From the NCBI GenBank assembly GCA_039809985.1, contig JBDHWC010000003.1, forward strand, positions 1-64,000: a stretch of 64,000 bases of DNA. Direction: 5' to 3'. The position numbers were made by a program, and so were the translations under genes. The stretch's first letter is position 1, and the number at the start of each line of letters is the position of its first letter. Source of the stretch: JAICJJ01 sp039809985 (GTDB lineage Bacteria > Chloroflexota > Chloroflexia > Thermomicrobiales > UBA6265). Below are positions 16,636 to 25,310 of the stretch, piece after piece. The notes beneath the pieces were generated by a model. It saw only the letters and a program-made list of their open reading frames with translations. It made no database searches and had not been told where the DNA came from.

Positions 16636-16708
16636 CTTGTTGAATCGTCCGAAGCGCCGACCGGCGCACCAGAGACGCGCCTGAGCCGGCGCGCGAGCGG
16701 GAGTTCCC

Positions 16709-18043
16709 GTGCCGAAGCCGATCGTCGCCATCGTCGGACGCCCGAACGTCGGGAAGTCGACCCTCTTCAATCGTCTGGTCGGGGAGCGCCGCGCCATCGT
16801 CGAGGACGAGCCGGGCACCACGCGCGACCGCGTCTACGGCACGACGGAGTGGGGTGGCACCGAATTCACCGTGATCGACACCGGCGGTCTCCAGGACGAG
16901 CGCGAGATGTCCACCGGCTCGATGAAGGAAATCGACCGCCGCACGCGCGAGCAGGCCACCGCTGCCATCGACGAGGCCGACGTCATCGTCTTCCTCGTCG
17001 ACGCCAAGACGGGGGTCAACGCCGGGGACCACGAGGTCGCGGACATCCTGCGCCGCACCGACAAGCCGACGATCCTCGCCGCGAACAAGGCCGACAGCCT
17101 GCAACGGCGGGAGTCGGTCGTCGACTTCTACGAGCTGGGCCTCGGGGAGCCGATCGCGATCTCCTCCTACCACGGGTCGGGCACCGGCGACCTGCTCGAC
17201 CGGATCGTCGAGTCGCTGCCGGAGTCGGAGGAGGAACCGGAGTTCGACGGTCCGGCGATCGCGATCGTCGGCCGGCCGAACGTCGGCAAGAGCCGCCTCC
17301 TGAACGCGCTGATCGGGCAGGAGCGGTCGATCGTCAGCGACGTGCCCGGGACCACGCGCGACAGCATCGACAGCCAGATCACGTGGGCCGGCGCGCCGAT
17401 CACGCTGATCGACACCGCGGGCATCCGACGGCGGGGCCGGGTGGAGCAGGGGGTCGAGCAGTTCAGCGTGATCCGCTCGATGCGGGCCATCGAGCGGGCC
17501 GACGTCGTCTTGCTGGTGATCGACGCCACCGAGGACTTCACCGCCCAGGACCTGCACATCGCCGGCTACATCGAGGAACAGAAGAAGGGGATCGTCGTCG
17601 TCGTCAACAAGTGGGACTTGGTCGAGAAGGACGCGAAGACGATGGACGAGTACCGCGCCAAGGCACGCGAGGTGCTCGACTTCATGCCGTACGCGCCGCT
17701 CGTCTTCGTCTCCGCCAAGTTCGGCCAGCGTGTCGGCCAAGTGCTGGAAACCGCCTTGCAGGTTGTCGGCGAACGGCAGCGGCGCGTGCCGACCTCGGGC
17801 CTGAACACGATGCTGCGGGAGGCGGTCGCCGCCCACCCGCCGCCGAGCAAGCCGGGGAAGTGGACGAAGTTCTACTACGTCACCCAGGCCGACATCTCGC
17901 CGCCGACGTTCGTCTTCTTCTGCAACGACCCGATGGGCATCCACTTCTCCTACCGCCGGTTCCTCGAGAACCGGTTGCGGGACCAGTTCGGCTTCGTCGG
18001 CACCCCGCTCCGGATGAGCTTCCGCGGCCGCGACGAGAAGTGA
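16709..18043 (+). CDS. der: Ribosome-associated GTPase Der (EngA)
   Basis: 444 aa with the family's unique tandem G domains followed by a KH-like domain. The first P-loop is GRPNVGKSTLF (~residues 10-20) with DTGG and NKAD; the second is GRPNVGKSRLL (~190-200) with DTAG and NKWD. The C-terminal ~100 residues (KFYYVTQADISPPTFVFFCNDP) form the KH-like RNA-binding part. It acts in 50S subunit assembly. GTG 16709 follows GCGGGAG. plsY starts one base after its stop. Confidence 0.97.
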   Translation: MPKPIVAIVGRPNVGKSTLFNRLVGERRAIVEDEPGTTRDRVYGTTEWGGTEFTVIDTGGLQDEREMSTGSMKEIDRRTREQATAAIDEADVIVFLVDAKTGVNAGDHEVADILRRTDKPTILAANKADSLQRRESVVDFYELGLGEPIAISSYHGSGTGDLLDRIVESLPESEEEPEFDGPAIAIVGRPNVGKSRLLNALIGQERSIVSDVPGTTRDSIDSQITWAGAPITLIDTAGIRRRGRVEQGVEQFSVIRSMRAIERADVVLLVIDATEDFTAQDLHIAGYIEEQKKGIVVVVNKWDLVEKDAKTMDEYRAKAREVLDFMPYAPLVFVSAKFGQRVGQVLETALQVVGERQRRVPTSGLNTMLREAVAAHPPPSKPGKWTKFYYVTQADISPPTFVFFCNDPMGIHFSYRRFLENRLRDQFGFVGTPLRMSFRGRDEK

Positions 18044-18044
18044 C

Positions 18045-18677
18045 GTGAACGCCGACCTCCGCGGCGTCCTGCTGGTGGTCGTCGCCTACGCGATCGGCGC
18101 GATCCCGTGGGGCGTGGTGCTCGGGCGGATGGTGGGGGGCGTCGACATCCGACGCCTCGGCAGCGGCGGCACCGGCGCGACGAACGCGCAGCGGATCCTC
18201 GGCTGGCGCGTCGGGGTGCCGGTTCTGGTGCTCGATTTCCTGAAAGGGTTCCTGCCGATCCTGGTCGGGGAACGCCTCGGGATCGGCGCGTGGTGGCTCG
18301 CGCTCGCGGCGGTCGCCGCCGTCGTCGGCCACTGCTGGTCGCCGTACATCGGCTTCACCGGCGGCAAGGGCGTGGCGACCGCCGCCGGCGCGGCGACCGC
18401 CCTCTGTCCGCAGGTGCTGGCGGTCGTGCCGGTGGTTGCCGTCGTGGTGGCGGTCACCCGCTACGTGTCGCTCGGATCGTTGACCGCGTGCGTGCTGGCG
18501 ACGATCGGGACCGCGTGGCTGGCCGCCTCCGGCCGGGTCGGCTGGAGCGTCCCGGCCGCGATCGCGGCCATGTCCGCGATCGTCTTCCTTCGCCATGAGG
18601 GGAATATCCGGCGGCTCGCGGGCGGCACGGAGCGACGGCTCGGGGAGCGGGTGAAGACGGGCGGTTCGTCCGGCTGA
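18045..18677 (+). CDS. plsY: Acyl-phosphate:glycerol-3-phosphate acyltransferase
   Basis: 210 aa, an integral membrane enzyme with ~5 hydrophobic segments, making lysophosphatidic acid from acyl-phosphate and glycerol-3-phosphate. The three family motifs are visible: GSGGTGATNAQRILG (usual form GSGNxGxTN), PIL-type loop, and GFTGGKGVATAAG. GTG 18045 overlaps nothing but sits at the der stop, so translation is probably coupled. It converges on galE with a 4-base gap. Confidence 0.95.
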   Translation: MNADLRGVLLVVVAYAIGAIPWGVVLGRMVGGVDIRRLGSGGTGATNAQRILGWRVGVPVLVLDFLKGFLPILVGERLGIGAWWLALAAVAAVVGHCWSPYIGFTGGKGVATAAGAATALCPQVLAVVPVVAVVVAVTRYVSLGSLTACVLATIGTAWLAASGRVGWSVPAAIAAMSAIVFLRHEGNIRRLAGGTERRLGERVKTGGSSG

Positions 18678-18681
18678 CGCC

Positions 18682-19674
18682 TCACCGGCTCGCGGGGGTG
18701 CCGGCGTACCCTCCCGGGTGCTCTTGCATCCAGGCCCACGCGCTGCCGACCATCTCGGGCAGGTTCGACCGGTCGGGTTGCCAGCCCAAGAGTTCGCGGG
18801 CTCGGCTCGCGTCGGCGAGCAGGGCCGGGGGATCGCCGGGTCGGCGCGGCTTGAGATTGGTCGGCACCGGCTTGCCCGTCACCGCCTCCGCCGCGTCGAG
18901 CACCTCGCGCACCGAGAAGCCGGCGGCGGTGCCGAGGTTGAGCGGCCCGATGTTGGCGTCGAGCAACGGGAGCGCGGCGACGTGGGCGTCGGCCAGGTCC
19001 TCGACGTGGACGTAGTCGCGGACGGCGGTGCCGTCGTGAGTCGGATAGTCGGTGCCGTAGAGGTCGAATGCCGGTCGCCGACCTTGGGCCGTGAGCAGGA
19101 TCGACGGGATCAGGTGCGTCTCGGGTCGGTGGTCTTCCCCGAGCCGGCCGCGCGCGCCGGCGACGTTGAAGTAGCGGAACGCGACGAAGTTGGTGCCGTA
19201 GGCCGCGTGGTGCGCCTCGAGCACGTGCTCGACCATCAGCTTCGATTGGCCGTAGGGGTTGACGGGCCGCTTGTCGGCATCCTCCGGGATCGGCAGTGCC
19301 TTCGGCTCGCCGTAGACCGCGGCCGTGGACGAGGCCACCACCCGCCCGACGTCGTGGGCCCGAGCCGCCTCGAGCAGGGTGATCGTGCCGCCGACGTTGA
19401 CGTCGAAATAGGGGCCGGGGTCGCGAACCGACTCGGGGACCAGCGTCAGCGCGGCGAAGTGCATGACGGCGTCGGGTCGGAACCCGGCGAACACCGCGTC
19501 GAGCCGGGCCCGATCGCGAAGATCGACCTCGTGCAGCGCGGTTCGTCCGTCGACGGCCTCGCGGTTGCCGCGGAACAGGCTGTCGACCACGGCCACCTCG
19601 TGGCCGCGCTCGAGCAGCACGTCGACGACCACGCTGCCGATGTACCCTGCGCCTCCTGTCACCAGCACCCGCAT
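18682..19674 (-). CDS. galE: UDP-glucose 4-epimerase
   Basis: 330 aa, an extended short-chain dehydrogenase that interconverts UDP-glucose and UDP-galactose for surface polysaccharide. The NAD site is VTGGAGYIGS (~residues 5-14), the catalytic Tyr/Lys pair is in NPYGQSKLMVE, and the catalytic Ser/Thr is in SSTAAVYG. Other family stretches are FRYFNVAGA and RDYVHVEDLADAH. The start at 19674 has GGAGGGG 9 bases upstream; a longer frame adds only an unlikely leader. Confidence 0.95.
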   Translation of the reverse strand: MRVLVTGGAGYIGSVVVDVLLERGHEVAVVDSLFRGNREAVDGRTALHEVDLRDRARLDAVFAGFRPDAVMHFAALTLVPESVRDPGPYFDVNVGGTITLLEAARAHDVGRVVASSTAAVYGEPKALPIPEDADKRPVNPYGQSKLMVEHVLEAHHAAYGTNFVAFRYFNVAGARGRLGEDHRPETHLIPSILLTAQGRRPAFDLYGTDYPTHDGTAVRDYVHVEDLADAHVAALPLLDANIGPLNLGTAAGFSVREVLDAAEAVTGKPVPTNLKPRRPGDPPALLADASRARELLGWQPDRSNLPEMVGSAWAWMQEHPGGYAGTPASR

Positions 19675-19706
19675 GCCGCTGCCCCTCCAGGTCGTGCCGT
19701 CGCACG

Positions 19707-19735
19707 TGGCAATCGCCGCGCCCGTTGGCCATAAT
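19707..19735 (+). promoter_or_regulatory. Possible glyA promoter
   Basis: CATAAT (19730-19735) is a fair -10; TGGCAA (19707-19712) lies 17 bases before it and is a weak -35. It sits in the short divergent gap between galE and glyA. Confidence 0.3.
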
Positions 19736-19796
19736 CGGACCAACTAGCGGCGGACGGCAACCGGCGGCGCCGCCTCGTGTCGGGAAGGTGGTTGCG

Positions 19797-21050
19797 ATGC
19801 TGACGGCTCCTTCGCTGCAAGGGATCGACCCGGAGGTCGCCGGCGCGATTCGCCGGGAGGAAGAACGGCAGCGGTCCGGGATCGAACTGATCGCCTCCGA
19901 GAACTTCGTCAGCCCGGCGGTGCTGGCCGCGGTCGGCAGCGTGCTGACGAACAAGTACGCCGAGGGGTACCCGGGCAAGCGCTACTACGGCGGGTGCGAG
20001 TTCGTCGACGAGGTCGAGCGGCTCGCGATCGACCGGGCGAAGTCGCTGTTCGGCGCGGAGCACGCCAACGTTCAGCCGCACTCCGGGGCGAACGCCAACC
20101 TGGCGACGTGGCTGGCCTTCCTGCAGCCGGGCGACACCTTCTTGGCGATGAGTCTGGCTGAGGGCGGCCACCTGACCCATGGCTCGCCGGTCAACTACTC
20201 CGGCCGGATCTTCGAGCCGCACTTCTACGGCGTCGACGCGGCGAGCGGGCTGATCGACTACGACGACGTGCTGGCCAAGGCGCGCGAGGTGCGACCGAAG
20301 GCGATCATCTCCGGCGCGAGCGCCTACAGCCGGAAGATTGACTTCGCCCGGTTCCGGCAGATCGCGGACGAGGTGGGGGCACTCCTCTTCGCCGACATCG
20401 CCCATCCGGCCGGGCTGATCGCGGCCGGTCTGCACCCGACCCCGATCGGCCACGCCCACGTCACGACCACGACCACGCACAAGACGCTGCGCGGCCCGCG
20501 CGGCGGCATGATCCTCTGCGGCGAGGAGCACGCCAAGACGATCGACCGCAGCATTTTCCCCGGCATGCAGGGCGGTCCGTTGATGCACGTGATCGCCGGC
20601 AAGGCGGTCGCCTTCGGCGAGGCGCTCGGCCCCGGGTTCAAGGCCTACGCGCAGGCGGTGATCGACAACGCGGGCGTCTTGGCGCAGACCCTGACCGAGC
20701 GCGGTTTGCCGATCGTCTCGGGCGGCACCGACAACCACTTGATGCTGGTTGACGTCGGCGCGGCGGGGATGAGCGGCAAGAAGGCCGAGGCGCTGCTCGA
20801 TCGGGTCGGCATCACCTGCAACAAGAACGCGATCCCGGGCGACACTCGACCGCCGACGCAGACGTCCGGCATCCGGCTCGGGAGCCCGGCGGTCACCACC
20901 CGCGGCTTTGGGCCGGCGGAGATGCGACAAGTCGGGGCTTGGATCGCGGAGACGCTGGCCGCGCCGGACGACGAGGCCGCCCACGCCCGCACCAAGGACG
21001 AGGTGCATCACCTGATGACGCGCTTCCCGCTTCCGGGGGTCGAAGGCTAG
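19797..21050 (+). CDS. glyA: Serine hydroxymethyltransferase
   Basis: 417 aa, PLP enzyme converting serine and THF to glycine and methylene-THF. The start chosen is ATG 19797 (MLTAPSLQG), with GGAAGG upstream; the longer frame adds 24 residues without homology. Family features are ELIASENFVSPAVL, YAEGYPGKRYYGG, the PLP Lys in TTTTHKTLRGPRGG (~residue 227) and IRLGSPAVTTRGF near the C-terminus. With GcvT/H/PA and FolD it belongs to the one-carbon pool. Confidence 0.97.
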   Translation: MLTAPSLQGIDPEVAGAIRREEERQRSGIELIASENFVSPAVLAAVGSVLTNKYAEGYPGKRYYGGCEFVDEVERLAIDRAKSLFGAEHANVQPHSGANANLATWLAFLQPGDTFLAMSLAEGGHLTHGSPVNYSGRIFEPHFYGVDAASGLIDYDDVLAKAREVRPKAIISGASAYSRKIDFARFRQIADEVGALLFADIAHPAGLIAAGLHPTPIGHAHVTTTTTHKTLRGPRGGMILCGEEHAKTIDRSIFPGMQGGPLMHVIAGKAVAFGEALGPGFKAYAQAVIDNAGVLAQTLTERGLPIVSGGTDNHLMLVDVGAAGMSGKKAEALLDRVGITCNKNAIPGDTRPPTQTSGIRLGSPAVTTRGFGPAEMRQVGAWIAETLAAPDDEAAHARTKDEVHHLMTRFPLPGVEG

Positions 21051-21057
21051 ACTCGAA

Positions 21058-21085
21058 TGCCGCCGGTCGGCTTCGGCGGCCGGTG
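21058..21085. terminator. GC-rich hairpin between convergent genes
   Basis: The 36-base gap between glyA and the small membrane-protein gene holds an imperfect GC-rich inverted repeat built from CCGCCG...CGGCGG and CCGG elements around a TTCG. There is no T-tract. It may act as a bidirectional terminator. Confidence 0.35.
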
Positions 21086-21086
21086 A

Positions 21087-21326
21087 CTATTGCGCCAGCA
21101 TCTCGAACCGGAGTCGTTCCCGCTCCTGTTCGGAGAGCGGACGGCCCGTCAGTTCGATCAGTCCGAGCAACAGCGACCGGGTCCGGTCGCTCAGCAGCGT
21201 GCCGGCGATGATGCCCGCGATGCCGCCGAAGAGCGTGCCGAGCACGAAGAGGGAGAAGGCACGGGAGGCTCCGGCTTCGGACTCCTCGGCGACATCATTG
21301 TCGGCCGACCGGTCGGCGGTGGTCAC
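21087..21326 (-). CDS. Small single-span membrane protein of unknown function
   Basis: 79 aa from GTG 21326, which has a strong AAGGAGG 6 bases upstream. The first ~22 residues are polar and acidic, then one hydrophobic helix (FSLFVLGTLFGGIAGIIAGTLL, about residues 25-46) with GxxxG-like spacing. A basic/amphipathic tail follows (LSEQERERLRFEML). YtxH-type small proteins have a similar plan, but I cannot assign a family. It is 55 bases downstream of rsfS and probably in its transcript. Confidence 0.75.
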   Translation of the reverse strand: MTTADRSADNDVAEESEAGASRAFSLFVLGTLFGGIAGIIAGTLLSDRTRSLLLGLIELTGRPLSEQERERLRFEMLAQ

Positions 21327-21381
21327 GCGGCCCTCCTTCGGGCGGATGGCACGGCCAGCGGGCCGCGCCTCAACTCATCGG

Positions 21382-21777
21382 CTACTGGATGGCGAGCACC
21401 GTCGGCGCGTCCTGCCAGAGCTCCTCGAGCCGGTAGTAGTCGCGCAGGTCGGCGGAGAAGACGTGAACGACCACGTCGCCGTAGTCGAGGACGATCCAGC
21501 CGCCGACCGGGTTCCCCTCGACCCGGTCGGGCCGCGTCCCCGCTTCGGCGAGGCGCTGCACGACCTCGCGTTGGATGGCGCGGAGCTGCCGTTCGTTCTC
21601 GCCTGAGCAGATGACGAAGTAGTCGGTGAATGGCGAGACGTCGTGCACGTCGAGGACGAGCGTGTTCGACGCGGGCGTGTCGGCGATCGTCTCCGCGATC
21701 CTGATGGCGACGGCTCGGCCCTCGGCGGTAGGGTCGACGTGAAGGCTGCCAGTGTCGGCTGCGCCGTTGTGGGTCAC
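21382..21777 (-). CDS. rsfS: Ribosome silencing factor RsfS
   Basis: 131 aa, typical. RsfS binds uL14 and blocks joining of ribosomal subunits during starvation. Family core: DVSPFTDYFVICSGENERQLRAI, then GNPVGGWIVLDYGDVVVHVF and the C-terminal YRLEELWQDAP. The GTG start at 21777 is the only sensible one, yet GGAGG is 18 bases upstream, too far for a normal ribosome site, so initiation may be weak. It lies downstream of two tRNA genes on the same strand. Confidence 0.93.
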   Translation of the reverse strand: MTHNGAADTGSLHVDPTAEGRAVAIRIAETIADTPASNTLVLDVHDVSPFTDYFVICSGENERQLRAIQREVVQRLAEAGTRPDRVEGNPVGGWIVLDYGDVVVHVFSADLRDYYRLEELWQDAPTVLAIQ

Positions 21778-21841
21778 GGTGTCGATGGGACGCTGCCTCC
21801 GGTGAGCAACGGGCGACGAATCGGTCTGAACGCGGAGCGGG

Positions 21842-21913
21842 TGGGCCCGGCAGGGATCGAACCTGCGACCCTGGGGTTATGAGCCCCGTGCTCTGCCACT
21901 GAGCTACAGGCCC
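21842..21913 (-). tRNA. tRNA with CAT anticodon (elongator Met, or Ile2)
   Basis: A complete cloverleaf: acceptor GGGCCTG with CGGGCCC, T arm GCAGGTTCGATCCCTGC, anticodon loop CTCATAA. The first acceptor pair is a normal G-C, so it is not an initiator. CAT tRNAs can also be Ile2 after lysidine modification, and the sequence alone does not settle this. There is no encoded CCA. Confidence 0.93.
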
Positions 21914-21996
21914 AGCCCCGAACGCATTCTACCCGAGGCATAGACGACAGTGTCTGACAGAGCCAAGCGATATGGCGCCGCGGCTGGAGGCAGCGG

Positions 21997-22069
21997 AGCG
22001 GGAGACGAGTCTCGAACTCGCGACCTAGTGCTTGGAAGGCACTCGCTCTGCCAACTGAGCTACTCCCGC
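21997..22069 (-). tRNA. tRNA-Gly (anticodon TCC)
   Basis: Acceptor GCGGGAG with CTCCCGC, T arm GCGAGTTCGAGACTCGT, anticodon loop CTTCCAA giving TCC, discriminator T as is usual for glycine. No CCA is encoded. Its 5' end lies 12 bases after the hydrolase gene's stop. Confidence 0.95.
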
Positions 22070-22081
22070 GACCGGCGCATT

Positions 22082-22858
22082 CTACCCGGCGTCGGAAGAC
22101 TCGGACAAGCGGCCGGGCGCGCTGGTCGCGAGCGCGGCGGAGAGGATCGGGGCGAGCTCTTCCCGGTCCCGCAGCCACTTGACCATCAGGTGCCCGCCGT
22201 AGGCGTACTCGGTCACGCGCACGCCCGGCCGATCCCGGAGCGCGTCGGCGTGGGCAAGGTCGAGCAGGTCCTCGCGGCTGACACGGATGTCGATAGCGGT
22301 CGAGATGTTGCCGTCGACGGTCGTCCCGAGGACGAACTCCGGGTGATCGGGGCCGAGCTGGGCATGCAACGCCTCGATCTGGGGTGCCCAGCGGTCGTCC
22401 CCGAGACGAGCCCGGTTCGTGGCGTCGATCATCGACTGCGGGCTGAAGGCGAGCGCCGCCTCGGCCCCGAGGCGGACGCCGAACTTGACGGCCGCGAAGC
22501 CCCCTGCGGACGCCCCGACGGTCACCACGCGGCGCGCCTCGGAACGCTCGACTGATTGACGAAGCACGGTCAGCACTGCATCGGAGTCGGCACCGTATCC
22601 GGGCAGGCCGAGGCAGTACCAGGCGTACCGAAGGTCGCGGACGAAAAGTCGTTTGGTGGGGAACGCGTCGCTCACTTTGAAGAACTCGAACGGCGGCATG
22701 CTGATCGCGCCGGCGATGCCGCCGAAGAGGATCAGCAGGGTGTCGGACTGGCGGGAGAAATCCTCGAGGAGCGGGACGGGAGGTGTGGTGGCGACATCGC
22801 GGCCCTTGCCTCGTCGCTCGCCGCGGGGGTGATCGTCGCGCTTTCGCCGGTCAGTCAA
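22082..22858 (-). CDS. Alpha/beta-hydrolase-like protein between tRNA genes
   Basis: 258 aa if started at TTG 22858, which is 16 bases past the tRNA-Pro gene and lacks a ribosome site; the next in-frame ATG (codon 54) would cut the fold. The nucleophile elbow is GASAGG with S117, preceded by a strand (VVTV). Other hydrolase-like stretches are FGGIAGAISMPPFEF (~45-59), AFSPQSM and a late YGGHLMVKW with the candidate catalytic His. I cannot name the substrate. The gene is sandwiched between tRNA-Pro and tRNA-Gly on the same strand, so it is probably cut out of a joint transcript by tRNA processing. Confidence 0.6.
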   Translation of the reverse strand: MTDRRKRDDHPRGERRGKGRDVATTPPVPLLEDFSRQSDTLLILFGGIAGAISMPPFEFFKVSDAFPTKRLFVRDLRYAWYCLGLPGYGADSDAVLTVLRQSVERSEARRVVTVGASAGGFAAVKFGVRLGAEAALAFSPQSMIDATNRARLGDDRWAPQIEALHAQLGPDHPEFVLGTTVDGNISTAIDIRVSREDLLDLAHADALRDRPGVRVTEYAYGGHLMVKWLRDREELAPILSAALATSAPGRLSESSDAG

Positions 22859-22874
22859 GACGGTGCGATTTCGG

Positions 22875-22947
22875 TCGGGGTGAGAGGATTCGAACCTCCG
22901 ACCTCAGCGTCCCAAACGCCGCGCGCTGCCAGCTGCGCCACACCCCG
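22875..22947 (-). tRNA. tRNA-Pro (anticodon TGG)
   Basis: Acceptor CGGGGTG with CACCCCG, T arm GGAGGTTCGAATCCTCT, anticodon loop TTTGGGA giving TGG, discriminator A. No complete CCA is encoded (ACCG follows). Confidence 0.95.
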
Positions 22948-23033
22948 TGGTTGTCCATCGGCCGAGTATAGGAACGGGTTGGAACGAGCGTCAAACGTGT
23001 TCTCGGCCGTGCGGGCTCGAGGGAGTGGACGGC

Positions 23034-25310
23034 TCAGCCGGTGTCAGCACGGCGATAGACCCGCACCGTCGGCGAGTCGTACACCGATTGCCAGCCGGGG
23101 CCGGGGAACCCCGGTTGCCGGATGCCCGGGTAGGGTCCGGCCGTCGGGCAGAGATGCTGCCACTCCCCGGTTTCGTAGGTGCCGACGTAGAGGAGCGTTA
23201 TCCCGTCCTGCTTGGCAAGCTCGCCGGAGGGGTCGGCGAAGATGCGGGCGACGTCGGCCTCGCGCCGCGGAATCTCGGCGAGGAGACCAGGCTGACCGGC
23301 GCGCCATTGCGGTTGGTGGTTGTTGCCCCAGCCGATCAGCGTCGGCACGCCCGAATAGGCCGAGGCGCGATTGAACGGCATCTGCCCGTTCGGCTCGTAC
23401 GAACATCCTGCCGCCTCGAGCAGCCGGTCGCTCGTCGTGGCGTGGGTCTGCAGCCAGCGGATCGCGCCGAGTTCGTCCGGGTTGGCAGATCGGAGATAGG
23501 CAATGCCGTCGATGCCTTGCCAGCGGCTGAGATGATCGGTCCACTGCCAGCTGGCCACTGCCGGGTACGCCGCCATCGCGAGCAGGCTCACGGCCGCGGC
23601 CGCGGCGAACGAGACCTTGGCAGCCGGCGTCCTGACGCGTTGCCAGAGACACGGAACGGCCACGGCGGCGGCCACCGCGAACAGCACCCAGACTTGGTAG
23701 TAGACCTTGAACAGGGTGTTCATCCGGCTCTCGAACACGTCGCGCAGGTAGAAGAGCTCGACCACCAGCGAGAGCGCGAACCCAACGGCGAACAGCGCGG
23801 TGGCGTAGGTGGCCGGCGACCGGTCGTGCCGAAGTCGCAGGCGGATGACCGCGGCGATCAGGGGATAGCCGGCGACGATCCAGACCGGGGCGCCGAGCAA
23901 GATTGCGACGACGCTGACGGCGATCCCGGGCCCGAGGTAGGACGCTCGATCGACCGTTGCCCGCCCTGACAGGCTGAGCCATTCGACGGTGAGGAACGCC
24001 AGCGCGACAAGGTAAGGGACGCCGAAGATGGTCAGGTATTCGCCGACCGAGGTGCGCTCACCCGGCCAGAAACCGACAGTTGCCGCGAGCCGGGAGAGGA
24101 CTGGCACGCCGCCGCGAGCGGTGCTCCCCGTCGGTGGCGCGTAGAGCGCGAAGAACGGCGCCCACGCCGCGATCGCCGCGACGACGGTGACGGAGGCCAT
24201 CGCCACCGCACGCCGCACGTTCGGCCACCAGCGGAACAGGACGGCCGCGACCAGGATGGCAAGGTAGGTTGGGAAGTCCCAGCTGTTCATGGCGTACAGC
24301 GCGCCGACGAGAGCGCCGGAGATCGCCATGCGTGCGATGTCCGGCGGCCCCGTGGTCCGGTCGAGGCGATTGGCGACGGCCAGCGCCAAGGTCAGGGCGA
24401 CGAGGGTGTAGGGCAAGGCCATCAGGTGCGGGTGGAGGTCTCCGAGCAGCACGCTGAAGAACGGGAACTCGTTGATCGTCTCCACCGACGGCAGGCGGCA
24501 GTCGTTGGCCACCCGCGGCCCGTCGCAGACGATCCGGCTTGCCCGCCAGCCGATCCCCACTGCCTTGTCCCACCAGAAGGCATCGAGGGTCGCCTGGCCG
24601 TTCCTCACCAGTGCCAGCGGCGCGTAGAGGTTCCCCGCGACCATCACGGCGAAGGCGGCGACGGCACCGGCTGCCCATGCCGCGCGACGCCCGAGTCGGG
24701 GCCGGACGGCGTTGAAGGCAACGCCGCCGGCGGCGACGAGCGCCATGCTGAACACCGTCGCAAGGCCGAGTGCGAACGCGGAAGTCGCGGCGACACCAGC
24801 AAGACGAGTGACCGACCCAAGAACGACATATCCCAGGTAGTAGTAGTTGATCGACACGCCCGCGAACCACGGGTCCGGCGGCGGCATGGCCACCGCCCGG
24901 GCGGAACTCGAGAGAAAGGCGATGTCCATCGGCTTCTCGGTGCCGACGAGATTCGGTGTGAAGCCGTGCAACCAGACCACCGCGGCAAACGCCACCAAGC
25001 CGACGACCTCGGTCACGGCCATCGCCCGCAACCACTGGCGATCGATCGCTTGGCGGCGGAGGGCGGTCGTCCAACCGACGAGCGCACCCACCAGCACCAT
25101 CGAGGCGAGGAGGTTCGTGGAGTAGGGGACCACCCCGAGACTCGCCGGAAACCATGCCAACCAGACGGTGGCGAGCAGTCCGATCGGGCGGGCCACCGAC
25201 GCGCCGCCGTCGGGCAGCCCGGGCACGAGCCAGCGCACTGCCGGGGCCCACGCCCACGTCACCGCGAGCAGCACCAGGTACCAGCGGGCGACGTCTGGCA
25301 GCCAGGTCAC
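23034..25310 (-). CDS. YYY-domain (DUF2298) polytopic membrane protein
   Basis: 758 aa. GTG 25310 overlaps the upstream gene's TGA as GTGA, so the pair is co-translated. About 12-14 hydrophobic helices are visible. The family signature is the loop PPPDPWFAGVSINYYYLGYVV (quoted in part), preceded by GTEKPMDIAF. Acidic/His sites follow in FFSVLLGDLHPHLMALP and MNSWDFPTYLA. The C-terminal ~150 residues are probably extracytoplasmic. DUF2298 resembles GT-C glycosyltransferases in layout, with D-L-H-x-H and W-D-x-P motifs that could bind metal or substrate. No reaction has been shown for the family that I can cite. The long frame upstream of 25310 is antisense-shadow noise. Confidence 0.85.
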   Translation of the reverse strand: MTWLPDVARWYLVLLAVTWAWAPAVRWLVPGLPDGGASVARPIGLLATVWLAWFPASLGVVPYSTNLLASMVLVGALVGWTTALRRQAIDRQWLRAMAVTEVVGLVAFAAVVWLHGFTPNLVGTEKPMDIAFLSSSARAVAMPPPDPWFAGVSINYYYLGYVVLGSVTRLAGVAATSAFALGLATVFSMALVAAGGVAFNAVRPRLGRRAAWAAGAVAAFAVMVAGNLYAPLALVRNGQATLDAFWWDKAVGIGWRASRIVCDGPRVANDCRLPSVETINEFPFFSVLLGDLHPHLMALPYTLVALTLALAVANRLDRTTGPPDIARMAISGALVGALYAMNSWDFPTYLAILVAAVLFRWWPNVRRAVAMASVTVVAAIAAWAPFFALYAPPTGSTARGGVPVLSRLAATVGFWPGERTSVGEYLTIFGVPYLVALAFLTVEWLSLSGRATVDRASYLGPGIAVSVVAILLGAPVWIVAGYPLIAAVIRLRLRHDRSPATYATALFAVGFALSLVVELFYLRDVFESRMNTLFKVYYQVWVLFAVAAAVAVPCLWQRVRTPAAKVSFAAAAAVSLLAMAAYPAVASWQWTDHLSRWQGIDGIAYLRSANPDELGAIRWLQTHATTSDRLLEAAGCSYEPNGQMPFNRASAYSGVPTLIGWGNNHQPQWRAGQPGLLAEIPRREADVARIFADPSGELAKQDGITLLYVGTYETGEWQHLCPTAGPYPGIRQPGFPGPGWQSVYDSPTVRVYRRADTG

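Noticed and set aside
21842..21913. Initiator tRNA-Met
   Set aside because: Position 1 pairs with 72 (G-C); bacterial initiators lack this pair. The GGGG/CCCC anticodon stem is suggestive but not sufficient.
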